From positions 1 to 64,000 of the forward strand of contig CAMVOS010000007.1 of NCBI GenBank assembly GCA_947169185.1: a stretch of DNA of 64,000 nucleotides. The letters are read 5' to 3'. This document shows positions 16,499 through 26,004 of this stretch, piece after piece. The stretch's first letter is position 1. The number at the start of each line of letters is the position of its first letter. A program made the position numbers and the translations under genes. The stretch comes from an uncultured Prevotella sp. GTDB lineage: Bacteria; Bacteroidota; Bacteroidia; Bacteroidales; Bacteroidaceae. The notes beneath the pieces are model-generated. The model had not been told where the DNA came from. It saw only the letters and a program-made list of their open reading frames with translations, and ran no database searches.

Positions 16499-19400
16499 CT
16501 ACATCCCGTACCTTATCTTCATAAAGTCCTCACGGTTCTTCTCCATATCCAGCAACTTCTTCTCATCAGCTATGCACTTATCAGCCCATTCCCGAACTTC
16601 AGGTTTCGGATGCCCCAACAACTTCTCAAAACACTTGATGTTTCGTGCGTAGTAACTGGACACATCGTTTCCATACCATGAGAATGTTCCCAGGTTACTC
16701 GATATACTGCTTCTCACGTCCTTCTGTTCGCCAAAATTATCCAGCAACCATATAATCCACTTGTTAAATCTGCCAGTTTCCTTGCCATTTTCATCATACT
16801 CAAAACAAGGAACCATAGCGGCAATCCTGTTCGGACCAGATTCTGGGTTGTCTATGCACAGTTGCTTAATCAGCTTCTCGTCTATATCGAACAATGGCCC
16901 TTTACCAAAGCCAAATCCCGAGCCTAGTTCGTCCTTCACCTGGTAATAGAACAAGAATGAATCGGGGCCTAACAGAGCTTTTGCGAATTCCGGCCATACA
17001 GCATCAAAATAGTCTTTCAATAACTCTGTAAAGACCCCCTCCGTACTCAAATGAACCATCTGGGTATTATATACTTCTATAAACTTTTGGTTCACCAGCT
17101 TGGCAAATTCAACATCATGCCACAGTTGAAGCGTCTCAACTAGAATGCGACTATACTCATTGAGCATACGACCATTGTCGCCGTCAATCTTATAATTGAG
17201 TAAAGCCTCTTTTACAATCGCTATTGATTCGGGATGGTCATCTTTTCTCATCGTGAAACGCTCGGTTTCAACGTATGCCACCAGCTCGTTGGGACGATCT
17301 GGGAAATTCTCTTTTAATGCCTTAAGCAATAGAAGATATCTTTCATCTCCATATGATCTGAAGAAGTGCAGATATACGGGCAGGAAATCCGTTTTCAACA
17401 AACCTTCCTTTTGTTCTGTCAGCAATTGACAAAACTGTCCTAAATCAGCATTTTCCGTTCCAGCCATCAGCGAAATATAAAGCTGTTCCCGTCCATTATT
17501 TCTCAGTTCAGTAAGGAAATCAGCCAAGGGGTTTCTGTCCTTTGAATAGTATGCTAGATTACCCAAGAATGGACTATAGAACTCTTTGGGTTCTGATGAT
17601 AATATGCCCTCAATTGTTTTATAAAGACCTACTAACTGCTCGTCAGAGGAGATTGTCGCCAATGGCCTTACGAAATCTATCGGAATGTACTCTTTGTCTT
17701 CCAGCAGTTTTCTTACTTCGTCAGCATCAATATAAACTTTCTTATCAAAGAAATCTACAGCCAGAGGAGAAAATAGTGTTTCTGACAATTTCATCTGCTC
17801 TTTATCGCCCAGATGATACTTCCCATGTAGTTTATAGAGAGCCTCATTGAGCCTTGTCTTAAACGAACCACCTCTCAATTTTTCCATTAGCACATCTACA
17901 CCCAAGGCCTTTGCATCAATGCCAAAGTTATAAACAGTTTTGGCCAGAGCCTCATATCCCTTATCCCATTGATATCCTTTCGCTTCTGCAATCCTTTCCA
18001 ATAATGGTATAAGAACATTCTTCTGACCTCCTCTCGCCCAGTGATAGACATTTTCTTCCACTACTTCTGCTATCAAGTCCACCACTTCGGGATTCCGGTC
18101 CATCCATTCCAGCAAAAAGTTTCGACAACCATACCAATATTCAAATATCTCATTCCATGTATCCGGAGTATAGTCTTTCCTGTTCTCAAAACCGAATTTT
18201 TCTGCTCCTCCCATTTTGGTGAACCCACCATTTCTTAGCGCAGCAGCAAAACAGCGAACCGTTAGAGCCATATAATCTTCACTTTCATAGGTGAGCCCTC
18301 CAAGGGTTTGCAGACGTTCATGTAAATTCACCTCTGTTCCTGCAAGTCCAATATGGAAGAGCTGAATCAGCTGTCCTGTGGCGTTGTTGCCTATATCTTC
18401 ATTCTCAGCAGCAGCCAGACGTGCCATTACAACAACGCCATCGTGGTAGCTTTCATGTGCGAAGCAAAGTCTTTCCAAAGCCCAAACCACATTCCGTCTT
18501 CCATCTCCATCGAAATGATCTCTTAACCAACCTATGTCTTTTTGTCCTAAAGTTCCTCTAAGATTTGCTGCAATGGCGGCAGGGTTCACCGTACTCATTG
18601 CGAGGAAAAGCTTAGAACCCAAGCCAGAACACAGGTTTTCCTCGTCGAAAAAAGGGTGGTTCACGTCAGCATTCACCAGTCTTTCCACCATCTTAAAGGC
18701 TTCCTTGTTTCCTGACATCTGCTGAATATGCTTACAGAATCCTTCGCTGATTGCGTTCTGTACCCATTCGGGCTGTTCTTTTATATGGTTTATTAGTTCC
18801 TTGAAGTGTATTGGAGTGTTACAAACGTTCTTGAACCACTCTGCCGTCAACCATACAGCCAGGGGAAATGGTCTCACATAAAGCCATATTCCCTGCACGT
18901 CTATAAGCGTTGGAAAATACTTCTCTACTAATTTCCCGGCTATACTTCTGCGTTCGGTGAACTCCATTCCGTTCAGTGGGGTCACGAGATTGTCCTTTAT
19001 GAGATATTCAAACCCTTCGTGAGCAGCATCCTGGTATGGGAATGGCAGGCAGAGTGATAGGGTTTGCCACACTCTTTTTTCCTCTTCTTCTTTGCCTGCT
19101 GTCAAATCTAGTAGCTTTGGCATGAGGTGCGCCACGGCTTCAGGTCCTGCTGTGTTGTCTTCCTGATATGCCTTTATCAGTTCCAATGCCATCTGAGGAT
19201 ATCCTTCTGCCAATTTTTGAATTTCAGCTACATCATTCTTATTGTTTTCATTTTCTTCCAGTTTCTCACTGATGTATTGATTAACCCTATCGAGCATTTC
19301 TTCCGGCTTCAGTTTTATCACTGGAAATGATTTGATATTGTCAAGAGCATCATTGAAATAATCGTGATGGACCATAATGAGTCGAAACTGGTCGTTTTTT

Positions 19401-20449
19401 TGATTCCTGATGCTTATCAATATAGAAACCATTTCCATTGGGCAATCATCCACTATGATAATCCCATCATTACCATGATTTTGGATGAGTATCTGTTTCA
19501 ACTCGCCCGTTAACTGCTCCTGGTTATTATTATATTTTGCATAGTATCGGTTGGGTTCTCGTTCAGTACCTTTGAATGCTTCGTAAATGAGTTTCGACTT
19601 GCCCATACCCGACAATGCGGTCAACAACAGCGTCGGTTCATCGTCATCTCTGAGCTGATTGATAATCTCTTTTGTCCTCTCGTTTTCTATGAAAGGACCC
19701 GTCTGGTTCAATTCATAACCTGATTGGTCAAGAGGATTCAACAGTTTACGACTATCGATACTATTGGCTATACCACTGTCTGCAATATAATCAAAGTCTC
19801 TATTCTCCACAATTCCGTCAAACAAACCGGTGGATAAGAATTTCGAAGATGGCATACATACAAACTCGTTGTTGTTTCCATCATACCTCCCCACTTCCGA
19901 CATATAGGCGGCCATATACAGCACATTCGATGAATCTTGATAGAAAATACCTCCTCCTGACGTACCCTCAAAATTAATCACGGGTTCCAGACTCTGTACA
20001 TTCAATTGAATATTAATAACTGCCCAGCTGTTTTCTCCTCTATGTTCGAAAGCGTAATGTTTTGGTACCTTGTCGCCTTTGTGAAAGCCACAAAACTCTG
20101 CTGGTCCGTTAACGCTTGACGTTAGGAGCCTTACTCTGTCAATGCCAGAAAGAGACGTATCGCCCGAATAGGTAGCAAGCATTACCGTAGCATCATCCTT
20201 TCTGTCGTAATAAACAACCTTTGCAACCTTAAAAACAAGTTTCCGGCTGTTTCTTGTCATCGACACACCTATCTGGTCTTCGTCCAGATATCCGTCTTTT
20301 GCATCGTTCTCTATTACGTGGGCGGCAGTAAGTATATAGACAACATCTCCAACAGCGACGATGGTTCCCGAACCTTCGCTACCGTTGGAGCACTCTATTT
20401 TTACCGTGACCTTCTTCAGGTCTCGAATGTTTGCTTTCGTCAGATTCAT
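16499..20449 (-). CDS. Trypsin-like protease fused to a STAND NTPase (Avs1-like)
   Basis: The 1316-residue protein begins with a trypsin-like protease whose triad is visible: H44 in TAAHVI, D86 in KDDATVM and S164 in EGTSGGGIF. A P-loop STAND NTPase follows, with Walker A ALSGMGKSKL (about 278-287) and Walker B IIIVDDCP (about 330-337). The remaining 800 residues are helical and repeat-like, the usual sensor half of STAND proteins. It overlaps the MBL gene by ATGA and is followed after 4 nt by a nuclease-like gene. AVAST type 1 systems contain an MBL protein, a trypsin-like protease and a STAND protein; here protease and STAND are fused. By analogy it should sense a phage protein and trigger cell suicide. 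That outcome is inferred. Confidence 0.85.
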   Translation of the reverse strand: MNLTKANIRDLKKVTVKIECSNGSEGSGTIVAVGDVVYILTAAHVIENDAKDGYLDEDQIGVSMTRNSRKLVFKVAKVVYYDRKDDATVMLATYSGDTSLSGIDRVRLLTSSVNGPAEFCGFHKGDKVPKHYAFEHRGENSWAVINIQLNVQSLEPVINFEGTSGGGIFYQDSSNVLYMAAYMSEVGRYDGNNNEFVCMPSSKFLSTGLFDGIVENRDFDYIADSGIANSIDSRKLLNPLDQSGYELNQTGPFIENERTKEIINQLRDDDEPTLLLTALSGMGKSKLIYEAFKGTEREPNRYYAKYNNNQEQLTGELKQILIQNHGNDGIIIVDDCPMEMVSILISIRNQKNDQFRLIMVHHDYFNDALDNIKSFPVIKLKPEEMLDRVNQYISEKLEENENNKNDVAEIQKLAEGYPQMALELIKAYQEDNTAGPEAVAHLMPKLLDLTAGKEEEEKRVWQTLSLCLPFPYQDAAHEGFEYLIKDNLVTPLNGMEFTERRSIAGKLVEKYFPTLIDVQGIWLYVRPFPLAVWLTAEWFKNVCNTPIHFKELINHIKEQPEWVQNAISEGFCKHIQQMSGNKEAFKMVERLVNADVNHPFFDEENLCSGLGSKLFLAMSTVNPAAIAANLRGTLGQKDIGWLRDHFDGDGRRNVVWALERLCFAHESYHDGVVVMARLAAAENEDIGNNATGQLIQLFHIGLAGTEVNLHERLQTLGGLTYESEDYMALTVRCFAAALRNGGFTKMGGAEKFGFENRKDYTPDTWNEIFEYWYGCRNFLLEWMDRNPEVVDLIAEVVEENVYHWARGGQKNVLIPLLERIAEAKGYQWDKGYEALAKTVYNFGIDAKALGVDVLMEKLRGGSFKTRLNEALYKLHGKYHLGDKEQMKLSETLFSPLAVDFFDKKVYIDADEVRKLLEDKEYIPIDFVRPLATISSDEQLVGLYKTIEGILSSEPKEFYSPFLGNLAYYSKDRNPLADFLTELRNNGREQLYISLMAGTENADLGQFCQLLTEQKEGLLKTDFLPVYLHFFRSYGDERYLLLLKALKENFPDRPNELVAYVETERFTMRKDDHPESIAIVKEALLNYKIDGDNGRMLNEYSRILVETLQLWHDVEFAKLVNQKFIEVYNTQMVHLSTEGVFTELLKDYFDAVWPEFAKALLGPDSFLFYYQVKDELGSGFGFGKGPLFDIDEKLIKQLCIDNPESGPNRIAAMVPCFEYDENGKETGRFNKWIIWLLDNFGEQKDVRSSISSNLGTFSWYGNDVSSYYARNIKCFEKLLGHPKPEVREWADKCIADEKKLLDMEKNREDFMKIRYGM

Positions 20450-21810
20450 AGTTCTGTTATTTTTTCATGCACCTCGAAATTCCATTTCTCTTTCTCTCCC
20501 TCATTTAGGAAGGGAGCTCCATTAGTAACTATTAGGTCCATCTTGTGATTAAAGCTAAGATGCACCTTTTCTTCTTTATTTCTGTTAGGATGGCATAGTA
20601 TATGGGCAATGGCTGTCCTGTCAGGATGATTAGAGCGATTCTTTCCTCCGTTCGTTGAAATGAGATAATTGTTGCATTTAATAATGTCAAGCAGGCTATT
20701 GCTCGTATTATTCCTACTGCCATGGTGTGATACCTTAACATAGTCCACCTCCAGTGGTTTATCTTCAGAATATCCTTTTACTTCCCTCAGATATTTCTCC
20801 ACATTTTGAGGGTAGCTGTCACCCAACATCAGAATACTAAGATCTTCGCATCTGAGGATAAATGCTATGCTTGCAGCGTTAGCAAGTTCATTGTCTCTTT
20901 CCAAATTTGGCTCATCGGGTATATCCTTAGCAAGTTCTTCAAGTGGTGTCTTGAGATCTTGTATATTTCGCTGTGATGCTTTTAGAAGCTGTTTACCTTC
21001 TTCTTCCTGTTTCTGGATAGCCATCATCCTCACTTCATTAGTCGGCGAAAAGACCTCAATGGTTGCAAATGGCAAATCTATGTCAAGACCTTCGCATATA
21101 TCATCTCGCCATGTCATTTCCCCTGTATTAGCCATCTCGTTCAGCAAAACCGACAGTTTAGCTCCTTGTTTGGCACTGGTTGTCTTGTCTTCTGCCACCT
21201 CAACAAATCCGGCACAGTTAGCCCATATACTCTTGGCGGGAATCGTGCCGTTATCTCGGCAAGTGTTTATCCATTGTAAGATACCACCAATATGGTCGTC
21301 ATCATAGTGTGTCAGTATCATGAGGTCGGGTATCCCTGTTTGCTGAAATTTGTTTTGTAAGACATATCCACATCCTGTTGGGCCTCCGTCCACTACTATC
21401 ACTCCATGATTATCTCCCCTATGGCATTCTATCACAAAGGCATCGCCATGTTTCACTTGTAGAAAATGTATTTTGTTCTTTTTTGTCTTTCGTCCAGGAT
21501 ACAACATTATATTCTTTCCTTCCACTGGTGTCATTTGGAATAATGAAACCATCACTCTAAAATTCTCATCATCCTTTAATGTCTCGTCAAAATAAAAATG
21601 AGGGTATTGTGGATACAACGACCCACCGTTCTGTTTTTCCAGTATAGCCCAATTAATCTCCCCCTCAACTTCTTTCAACAGATTCTCAAATACGTCTGCT
21701 TCCACCCCTTCAGGACGATTTATCTTCTCTATCTTGTACAACACTGTCTCGCCATTAGGTAATTCCAATGGCTTTTCAAAATACTCTACACATCCGTTTT
21801 GACTTATCAT
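20446..21810 (-). CDS. ComEC/Rec2-like metallo-beta-lactamase-fold hydrolase
   Basis: I place the start at the ATG at 21810 (454 aa). It has GGAGGG 7 nt upstream, whereas the longer track start is a TTG. The MBL metal-site motifs are visible: LTHYDDDHIGG (about 166-176), LMLGDS, VKVSHHGS and SNHPD near the C-terminus. This is the ComEC-type branch, whose members act on nucleic acids or phosphodiesters. An N-terminal region of about 110 residues precedes the fold. It overlaps the trypsin-STAND gene by 4 nt. As in AVAST type 1 it may be an effector or regulator. There is no signal peptide, so it should be cytoplasmic. Confidence 0.83.
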   Translation of the reverse strand: MISQNGCVEYFEKPLELPNGETVLYKIEKINRPEGVEADVFENLLKEVEGEINWAILEKQNGGSLYPQYPHFYFDETLKDDENFRVMVSLFQMTPVEGKNIMLYPGRKTKKNKIHFLQVKHGDAFVIECHRGDNHGVIVVDGGPTGCGYVLQNKFQQTGIPDLMILTHYDDDHIGGILQWINTCRDNGTIPAKSIWANCAGFVEVAEDKTTSAKQGAKLSVLLNEMANTGEMTWRDDICEGLDIDLPFATIEVFSPTNEVRMMAIQKQEEEGKQLLKASQRNIQDLKTPLEELAKDIPDEPNLERDNELANAASIAFILRCEDLSILMLGDSYPQNVEKYLREVKGYSEDKPLEVDYVKVSHHGSRNNTSNSLLDIIKCNNYLISTNGGKNRSNHPDRTAIAHILCHPNRNKEEKVHLSFNHKMDLIVTNGAPFLNEGEKEKWNFEVHEKITEL

Positions 21811-21893
21811 AACTACACCCTCCAATCTAATATAGACAGGTTGAAATCATCTGCTTTCCTTCTTCATCTATCACATACCATATCACCACCTGC

Positions 21894-22913
21894 TTATTTC
21901 ATCTCCTTAAGCGGAAACTCCTTCGTGTTTTTAAGGTTCCTTTCCAACAAACCGAACAAAGACAAGTCATAATGCGCCATTGAGTCTTTGAATATATCCA
22001 CATTGACCACACCGACATCAAGGTTGTTCTTGATACGCTCATATTCCTCACTTGTTGGTTCCGTCAAAACAAACAGTTCATCTAAGCCCTTTGCAAAGAA
22101 TGGCTTCTTAGGGCCTGGCACCGGCAGCGCAAGGTTATTGAAAGTAATCTGTGGGTAGTTAAACTGCTCGTTGACATGCACGGACGTGTAGCGTACACCT
22201 TTAAAATCCTGATGTATCGCTATCTCGTCACAAGTCAACCATTCCATAATAAGTTGTGGTATCAGATAGCAGGATTTGTATGGATCACCATAATCTGCGA
22301 CCTTTACCATACATGCCATAATTAACGGAAACAGTTTAACGCAGGCCTTTAAATCTGAGGAAAAAGTATCATATGATGGTATTTCCAACGATATAACTTG
22401 GAATTTTTTGATAACTTCATATCTACTTATCATACAATCGCCTACTGGTGGCCGGTGTAACTCTTCCCAACAGGCATTAGCATGATAGCCAAGATAGAGG
22501 CATGGGAGTCCTGGCATACTGAACCTTTGGGTTTTCACCAAATAACGTTTATCATCAGGTATGGGTAATAGGTCTTTATACCCAAACTGAACATCATCTT
22601 TGCGAAGTCTCATCCTATAAAAACTCTCACCGATATCCACGAAAGGCTTTAGATACGAGAGTTTGTGCAATTGGGGGCTTAGTGTTTCATACGCCTTCGT
22701 CTGATTACCAGAATAAGCATAATCAAAACAAGTCAATATGGCATCACACAAAGAGACAACCTCGCTTACTGTATCTTCATCTACGAGATTAGCAGCACCT
22801 TTTATAACACCTTGAAAAACCTTAAAGGAATCCTCTAACAGCACCTTGGCATCATGTTCCCCATGATGTTCTATAGGTACTAACGTAACGATTTTCCTAT
22901 ATAGAATATCCAT
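21894..22913 (-). CDS. RES-domain protein (predicted NAD+-degrading toxin)
   Basis: The 339-residue protein has the RES-type pattern FYRMR (R100), TQRFSMPGLPCLYLG (R130, Y140) and ANACWEEL (E150/E151). RES proteins have an ADP-ribosyltransferase-like fold and characterised members phosphorolyse NAD+ as toxins. It lies 83 nt upstream of the MBL gene on the same strand. No Xre-type antitoxin of the usual kind is adjacent. It is therefore either part of the island's effector set or a separate defence gene. An N-terminal helical region of about 95 residues precedes the RES core. Confidence 0.72.
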   Translation of the reverse strand: MDILYRKIVTLVPIEHHGEHDAKVLLEDSFKVFQGVIKGAANLVDEDTVSEVVSLCDAILTCFDYAYSGNQTKAYETLSPQLHKLSYLKPFVDIGESFYRMRLRKDDVQFGYKDLLPIPDDKRYLVKTQRFSMPGLPCLYLGYHANACWEELHRPPVGDCMISRYEVIKKFQVISLEIPSYDTFSSDLKACVKLFPLIMACMVKVADYGDPYKSCYLIPQLIMEWLTCDEIAIHQDFKGVRYTSVHVNEQFNYPQITFNNLALPVPGPKKPFFAKGLDELFVLTEPTSEEYERIKNNLDVGVVNVDIFKDSMAHYDLSLFGLLERNLKNTKEFPLKEMK

Positions 22914-23031
22914 TATTATGGCACATATTTAATCCCTTATAAAACCAACAAGGAGCCATATCCCTATTGGAGTTGCTCATAACCAACAGTTCTATGACTC
23001 ACTTGCCAGAATGTATTATCGTCGTGCGAAT

Positions 23032-24090
23032 TTAGTCATAGTACGCCTTATACCACTCTGCAAATTTCCTCAATCCCTCTCTCAACGTTATCTTAGGAGT
23101 GAACCCATAATCCCGTTGCAAAGCCTCAGAATCTGCATAGGTTGTAGGCACATCCCCAGGTTGCATCGGAACGAGTTTCTTGTGCGCATCAAAGTCGTAA
23201 TCCTTAGGCAACACACCTGCACGTACCAACTCCTCTTGCAGAATGTTCACAAAGTCCAGCAAGTTCTCAGGCTGTCCACCACCTATGTTATATACGGCAT
23301 ACGGCGGAATGGGAAGTCCATCCTCACCATTCTTGCGTTCAGGAGCACCAGCCATTACACGAACGATTCCCTCTACAATATCATCCACATAGGTGAAGTC
23401 CCTACGGCAGTTACCGTAGTTGTATATTTGGATGGTATCACCCTTCAATAACTTATTGGTAAAACCAAAGTAAGCCATATCAGGACGACCTGCAGGACCA
23501 TAAACCGTAAAGAACCTCAAGCCTGTTGAAGGAATATTATAGAGCTTGCTATAGCAATGCGCCATCAGCTCATTACTTTTCTTGGTAGCAGCATACAGCG
23601 AAACAGGATTATCCACCCTATCATCCGTAGAGAACGGGACCTTCTTATTACCACCATACACAGAGCTTGAAGAAGCATAAACCAAATGCTGTACAGGATT
23701 GTGGCGGCACGCTTCCAGAATATTATAGAATCCAATGATATTACTCTCAATATACACATCCGGATTCTCAATAGAGTAACGCACACCTGCCTGAGCTGCC
23801 AGATTCACAACAATATCAAACTTATAATCCGCAAAGAGTTTGTCTATTAACACCTTATCAGCAATGCTTCCCTTTACTGACTTATAGTTGATGCCAGCAG
23901 GTTTTGCTTTATCCAACTCGCTAAGACGGTATTCTTTCAGTGAAGGATCATAGTAGTTATTGAGGTTATCAATACCCACAATGGTACCTTCTTTCATATC
24001 GTGAAAGAGACGATGAACAAGGTTGCTGCCTATAAAACCAGCATGTCCTGTTACCAGAATGGTTTTGTGATTAAGATCTATCTTTTCCAT
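23032..24090 (-). CDS. UDP-glucuronate 4-epimerase-like SDR, cassette copy 1
   Basis: The 352-residue extended SDR has a Rossmann motif (TGHAGFIGSNL), the GIDNLNNYYDPSLKEYRL signature of UDP-GlcA 4-epimerases and a YxxxK-type active site (SLYAATKKSNE). It would interconvert UDP-GlcA and UDP-GalA for surface polysaccharide. It overlaps the nucleotidyltransferase gene by 20 nt and is the last gene of a three-gene cassette. A close second copy lies at 56451-57569. Copy 1 lacks the roughly 20-residue insertion found in copy 2, so it represents the uninterrupted form. It is also the last gene before the defence island. Confidence 0.85.
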   Translation of the reverse strand: MEKIDLNHKTILVTGHAGFIGSNLVHRLFHDMKEGTIVGIDNLNNYYDPSLKEYRLSELDKAKPAGINYKSVKGSIADKVLIDKLFADYKFDIVVNLAAQAGVRYSIENPDVYIESNIIGFYNILEACRHNPVQHLVYASSSSVYGGNKKVPFSTDDRVDNPVSLYAATKKSNELMAHCYSKLYNIPSTGLRFFTVYGPAGRPDMAYFGFTNKLLKGDTIQIYNYGNCRRDFTYVDDIVEGIVRVMAGAPERKNGEDGLPIPPYAVYNIGGGQPENLLDFVNILQEELVRAGVLPKDYDFDAHKKLVPMQPGDVPTTYADSEALQRDYGFTPKITLREGLRKFAEWYKAYYD

Positions 24091-24814
24091 ATTTATCTAC
24101 GGCCTCATAATATGTATCCAGGCTTCCGATGTCAAACCGTCCGGCACTCATCTTCCACGCGTGCATAGTGGTATGTTCCACCATATAGTGTGCCAGGTTG
24201 CCCGGGGCATCTTTGCCACAACCATTTTCCACGGAGTGACGAACCAAGTCTAAGTCTTTCTTCAAATAAATATAAAAAGGAGGAACAGCCCAATGAGTCT
24301 TAGGCTCCTGCGGCTTCTCTGCCATCTCCAGTACTTTCTGGTTATCATCCAGTACCACCACACCCGTCCTTTGCAGTTTCTCTATCGAGGGCTGCTCGTG
24401 GCACATAATGCACGAAGTTCCTTTCTGGTATGCAAAGTCCACAAACTCTTTGAACGAGAATTCCAGGATATTGTCAGCCGCCACCACCAGCATATCCTCA
24501 TAAATATCTAACTTCTCCATCGAAAACAGCAGGTCGCACACAGCCCCTAGTCGCGTCTCATTGGTCTCTGTGCCGTCATCCATAATGGTGATGGGGCAAC
24601 GATAATGCTGACCATTCACCCATTCATCAAAGATGGGTGCGAACTTATGGTTGGTGATAATGATATGTTCGTCTATCTCCGGAATTCGGTCTATATCATC
24701 CAACATCCTTCCCAGAATGGTACTATTCCCAATCTTCAACAACGGCTTCGGGAAGTTCTTGGTCAACTCCCCCAACCTCGTGGCATAACCTGCAGCAATA
24801 ACTACATTCTTCAT
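24071..24814 (-). CDS. Sugar-1-phosphate nucleotidyltransferase, cassette copy 1
   Basis: The 247-residue protein starts with the nucleotidyltransferase signature AAGYATRLGELTKNFPKPLL, and VVAADNILEF marks the metal-binding Asp region. It belongs to the NTP_transferase (glucose-1-phosphate thymidylyltransferase-like) family. Placed between a sugar kinase (ATGA overlap) and a UDP-uronate epimerase (20-nt overlap), it most likely makes a UDP-uronic acid from its 1-phosphate. The nucleotide and sugar are inferred from neighbours. Copy 2 (57556-58350) is 17 residues longer, mainly because of an insertion. Confidence 0.82.
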   Translation of the reverse strand: MKNVVIAAGYATRLGELTKNFPKPLLKIGNSTILGRMLDDIDRIPEIDEHIIITNHKFAPIFDEWVNGQHYRCPITIMDDGTETNETRLGAVCDLLFSMEKLDIYEDMLVVAADNILEFSFKEFVDFAYQKGTSCIMCHEQPSIEKLQRTGVVVLDDNQKVLEMAEKPQEPKTHWAVPPFYIYLKKDLDLVRHSVENGCGKDAPGNLAHYMVEHTTMHAWKMSAGRFDIGSLDTYYEAVDKYGKDRS

Positions 24815-25977
24815 CCTTCTACGAATCTTGCTCCGTCATCACTCTTACAGAAATACACTTTGAACGAGTTCTTATATTGCGGGAACTGCTCCAAGTATTT
24901 TTCCGTAATCTCTTTCTCAATCTGCTCCTTCTTAGCAGGATCAACCAACGCAATGCAAGCGCCCTTGAATCCCGCACCTGAGAAACGGCCACCATACACA
25001 CCATCTGTGGTCAGCATAGCATTATAAATAGCAATCAACTCTGGGCTTCCACACTCATAGTTATGAATGCTGCTCTCACAACTGGCCTTTGAAAGACTGC
25101 CAAGCCATTCCAAATTTCCCGTTTCCCAAGCCGTAATACCTTCACGAACTCTCTTATGCTCTCCAAAGAAGTGTTCTGCTCTACGAGCAAACCTGGGTGG
25201 CATCTCATCCCTATGTCTGCGATACATAGTCTCCGGCACATCCCGTAAGAAGGTCTTATCGTGCGTCTTCAGCGGCACGTTCTCATACGCCTGCACAATC
25301 CAAGCAGCCGTCTTACATTCCGTTACGCGCAGGTTATAGTCAGATGACATCAGGCTACGGGTCAGACCGCTAAAGAAGATACCCAACTCGAACTCCGGCA
25401 TATTCTCTGCCTTGGGTATCAAGCGATATTCATCACTCTCACAGTCCAACATCAACAGGTGGTCTTTCTTGCCCAGTGCAATGCAAGCCTGATCCAGCAG
25501 ACCGTTGTTCAGACCTATATACTCCCGTTCTGCTTCGCTGGCAATCTTCATCACCTCAAATGGAGCCAGCGTAATGTTGTTAGCCTTGGCGAAAGCCATC
25601 ACGTAGGCAATCAGAACAGCCGCACTTGATGACAATCCACCTACCGGCAACGATCCCTTAATGGTTCCCGTGATACCCGTCTTCAACTGGAACCGCTTCT
25701 GCAATGCAAACTTGGCTCCTCGGGCATAATCACCCCAGTTGCCCTGCTTCACCAGTGTGGGTGCTGCAATATCAAAACTCACATCACCCGTAAAGGTTTC
25801 GCTCTTCAACACTACAAGGCTTTCACCTCTTCCATCTTCCTTCTTACTTCTTACATCGAAGTATAGGTCCACGCCCTTATCAATGGCGAAACCCGTCACC
25901 AACCCATGCTGGTGATCCACGTGAGCGCCCAATGGGCACACTCTATACGGACTGAAAATATGATATTGGGAATCCAT
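24811..25977 (-). CDS. GHMP sugar kinase (galacturonokinase-like), cassette copy 1
   Basis: I start at the ATG at 25977 (388 aa), because the track start at 26004 is a TTG and copy 2 begins at the equivalent point (YHIFSPYR). The GHMP motifs are SPYRVCPLGAHVDHQ at the N-terminus, PVGGLSSSAAV in the centre and GGRFSGAGFKG at the C-terminus. The N-terminal motif recalls plant galacturonokinase (SPYRxCPLGAHxDHQ, from memory) rather than bacterial GalK. This suits the neighbouring UDP-uronate genes. A seven-residue insertion relative to copy 2 (SKKEDGRG) is encoded by a GTAAGAAGTAAGAAGGAAGATG-type repeat. Substrate assignment is inference. Confidence 0.78.
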   Translation of the reverse strand: MDSQYHIFSPYRVCPLGAHVDHQHGLVTGFAIDKGVDLYFDVRSKKEDGRGESLVVLKSETFTGDVSFDIAAPTLVKQGNWGDYARGAKFALQKRFQLKTGITGTIKGSLPVGGLSSSAAVLIAYVMAFAKANNITLAPFEVMKIASEAEREYIGLNNGLLDQACIALGKKDHLLMLDCESDEYRLIPKAENMPEFELGIFFSGLTRSLMSSDYNLRVTECKTAAWIVQAYENVPLKTHDKTFLRDVPETMYRRHRDEMPPRFARRAEHFFGEHKRVREGITAWETGNLEWLGSLSKASCESSIHNYECGSPELIAIYNAMLTTDGVYGGRFSGAGFKGACIALVDPAKKEQIEKEITEKYLEQFPQYKNSFKVYFCKSDDGARFVEG

Positions 25978-26004
25978 TCTATCGTTTAAACTAAACCTTT
26001 TCAA

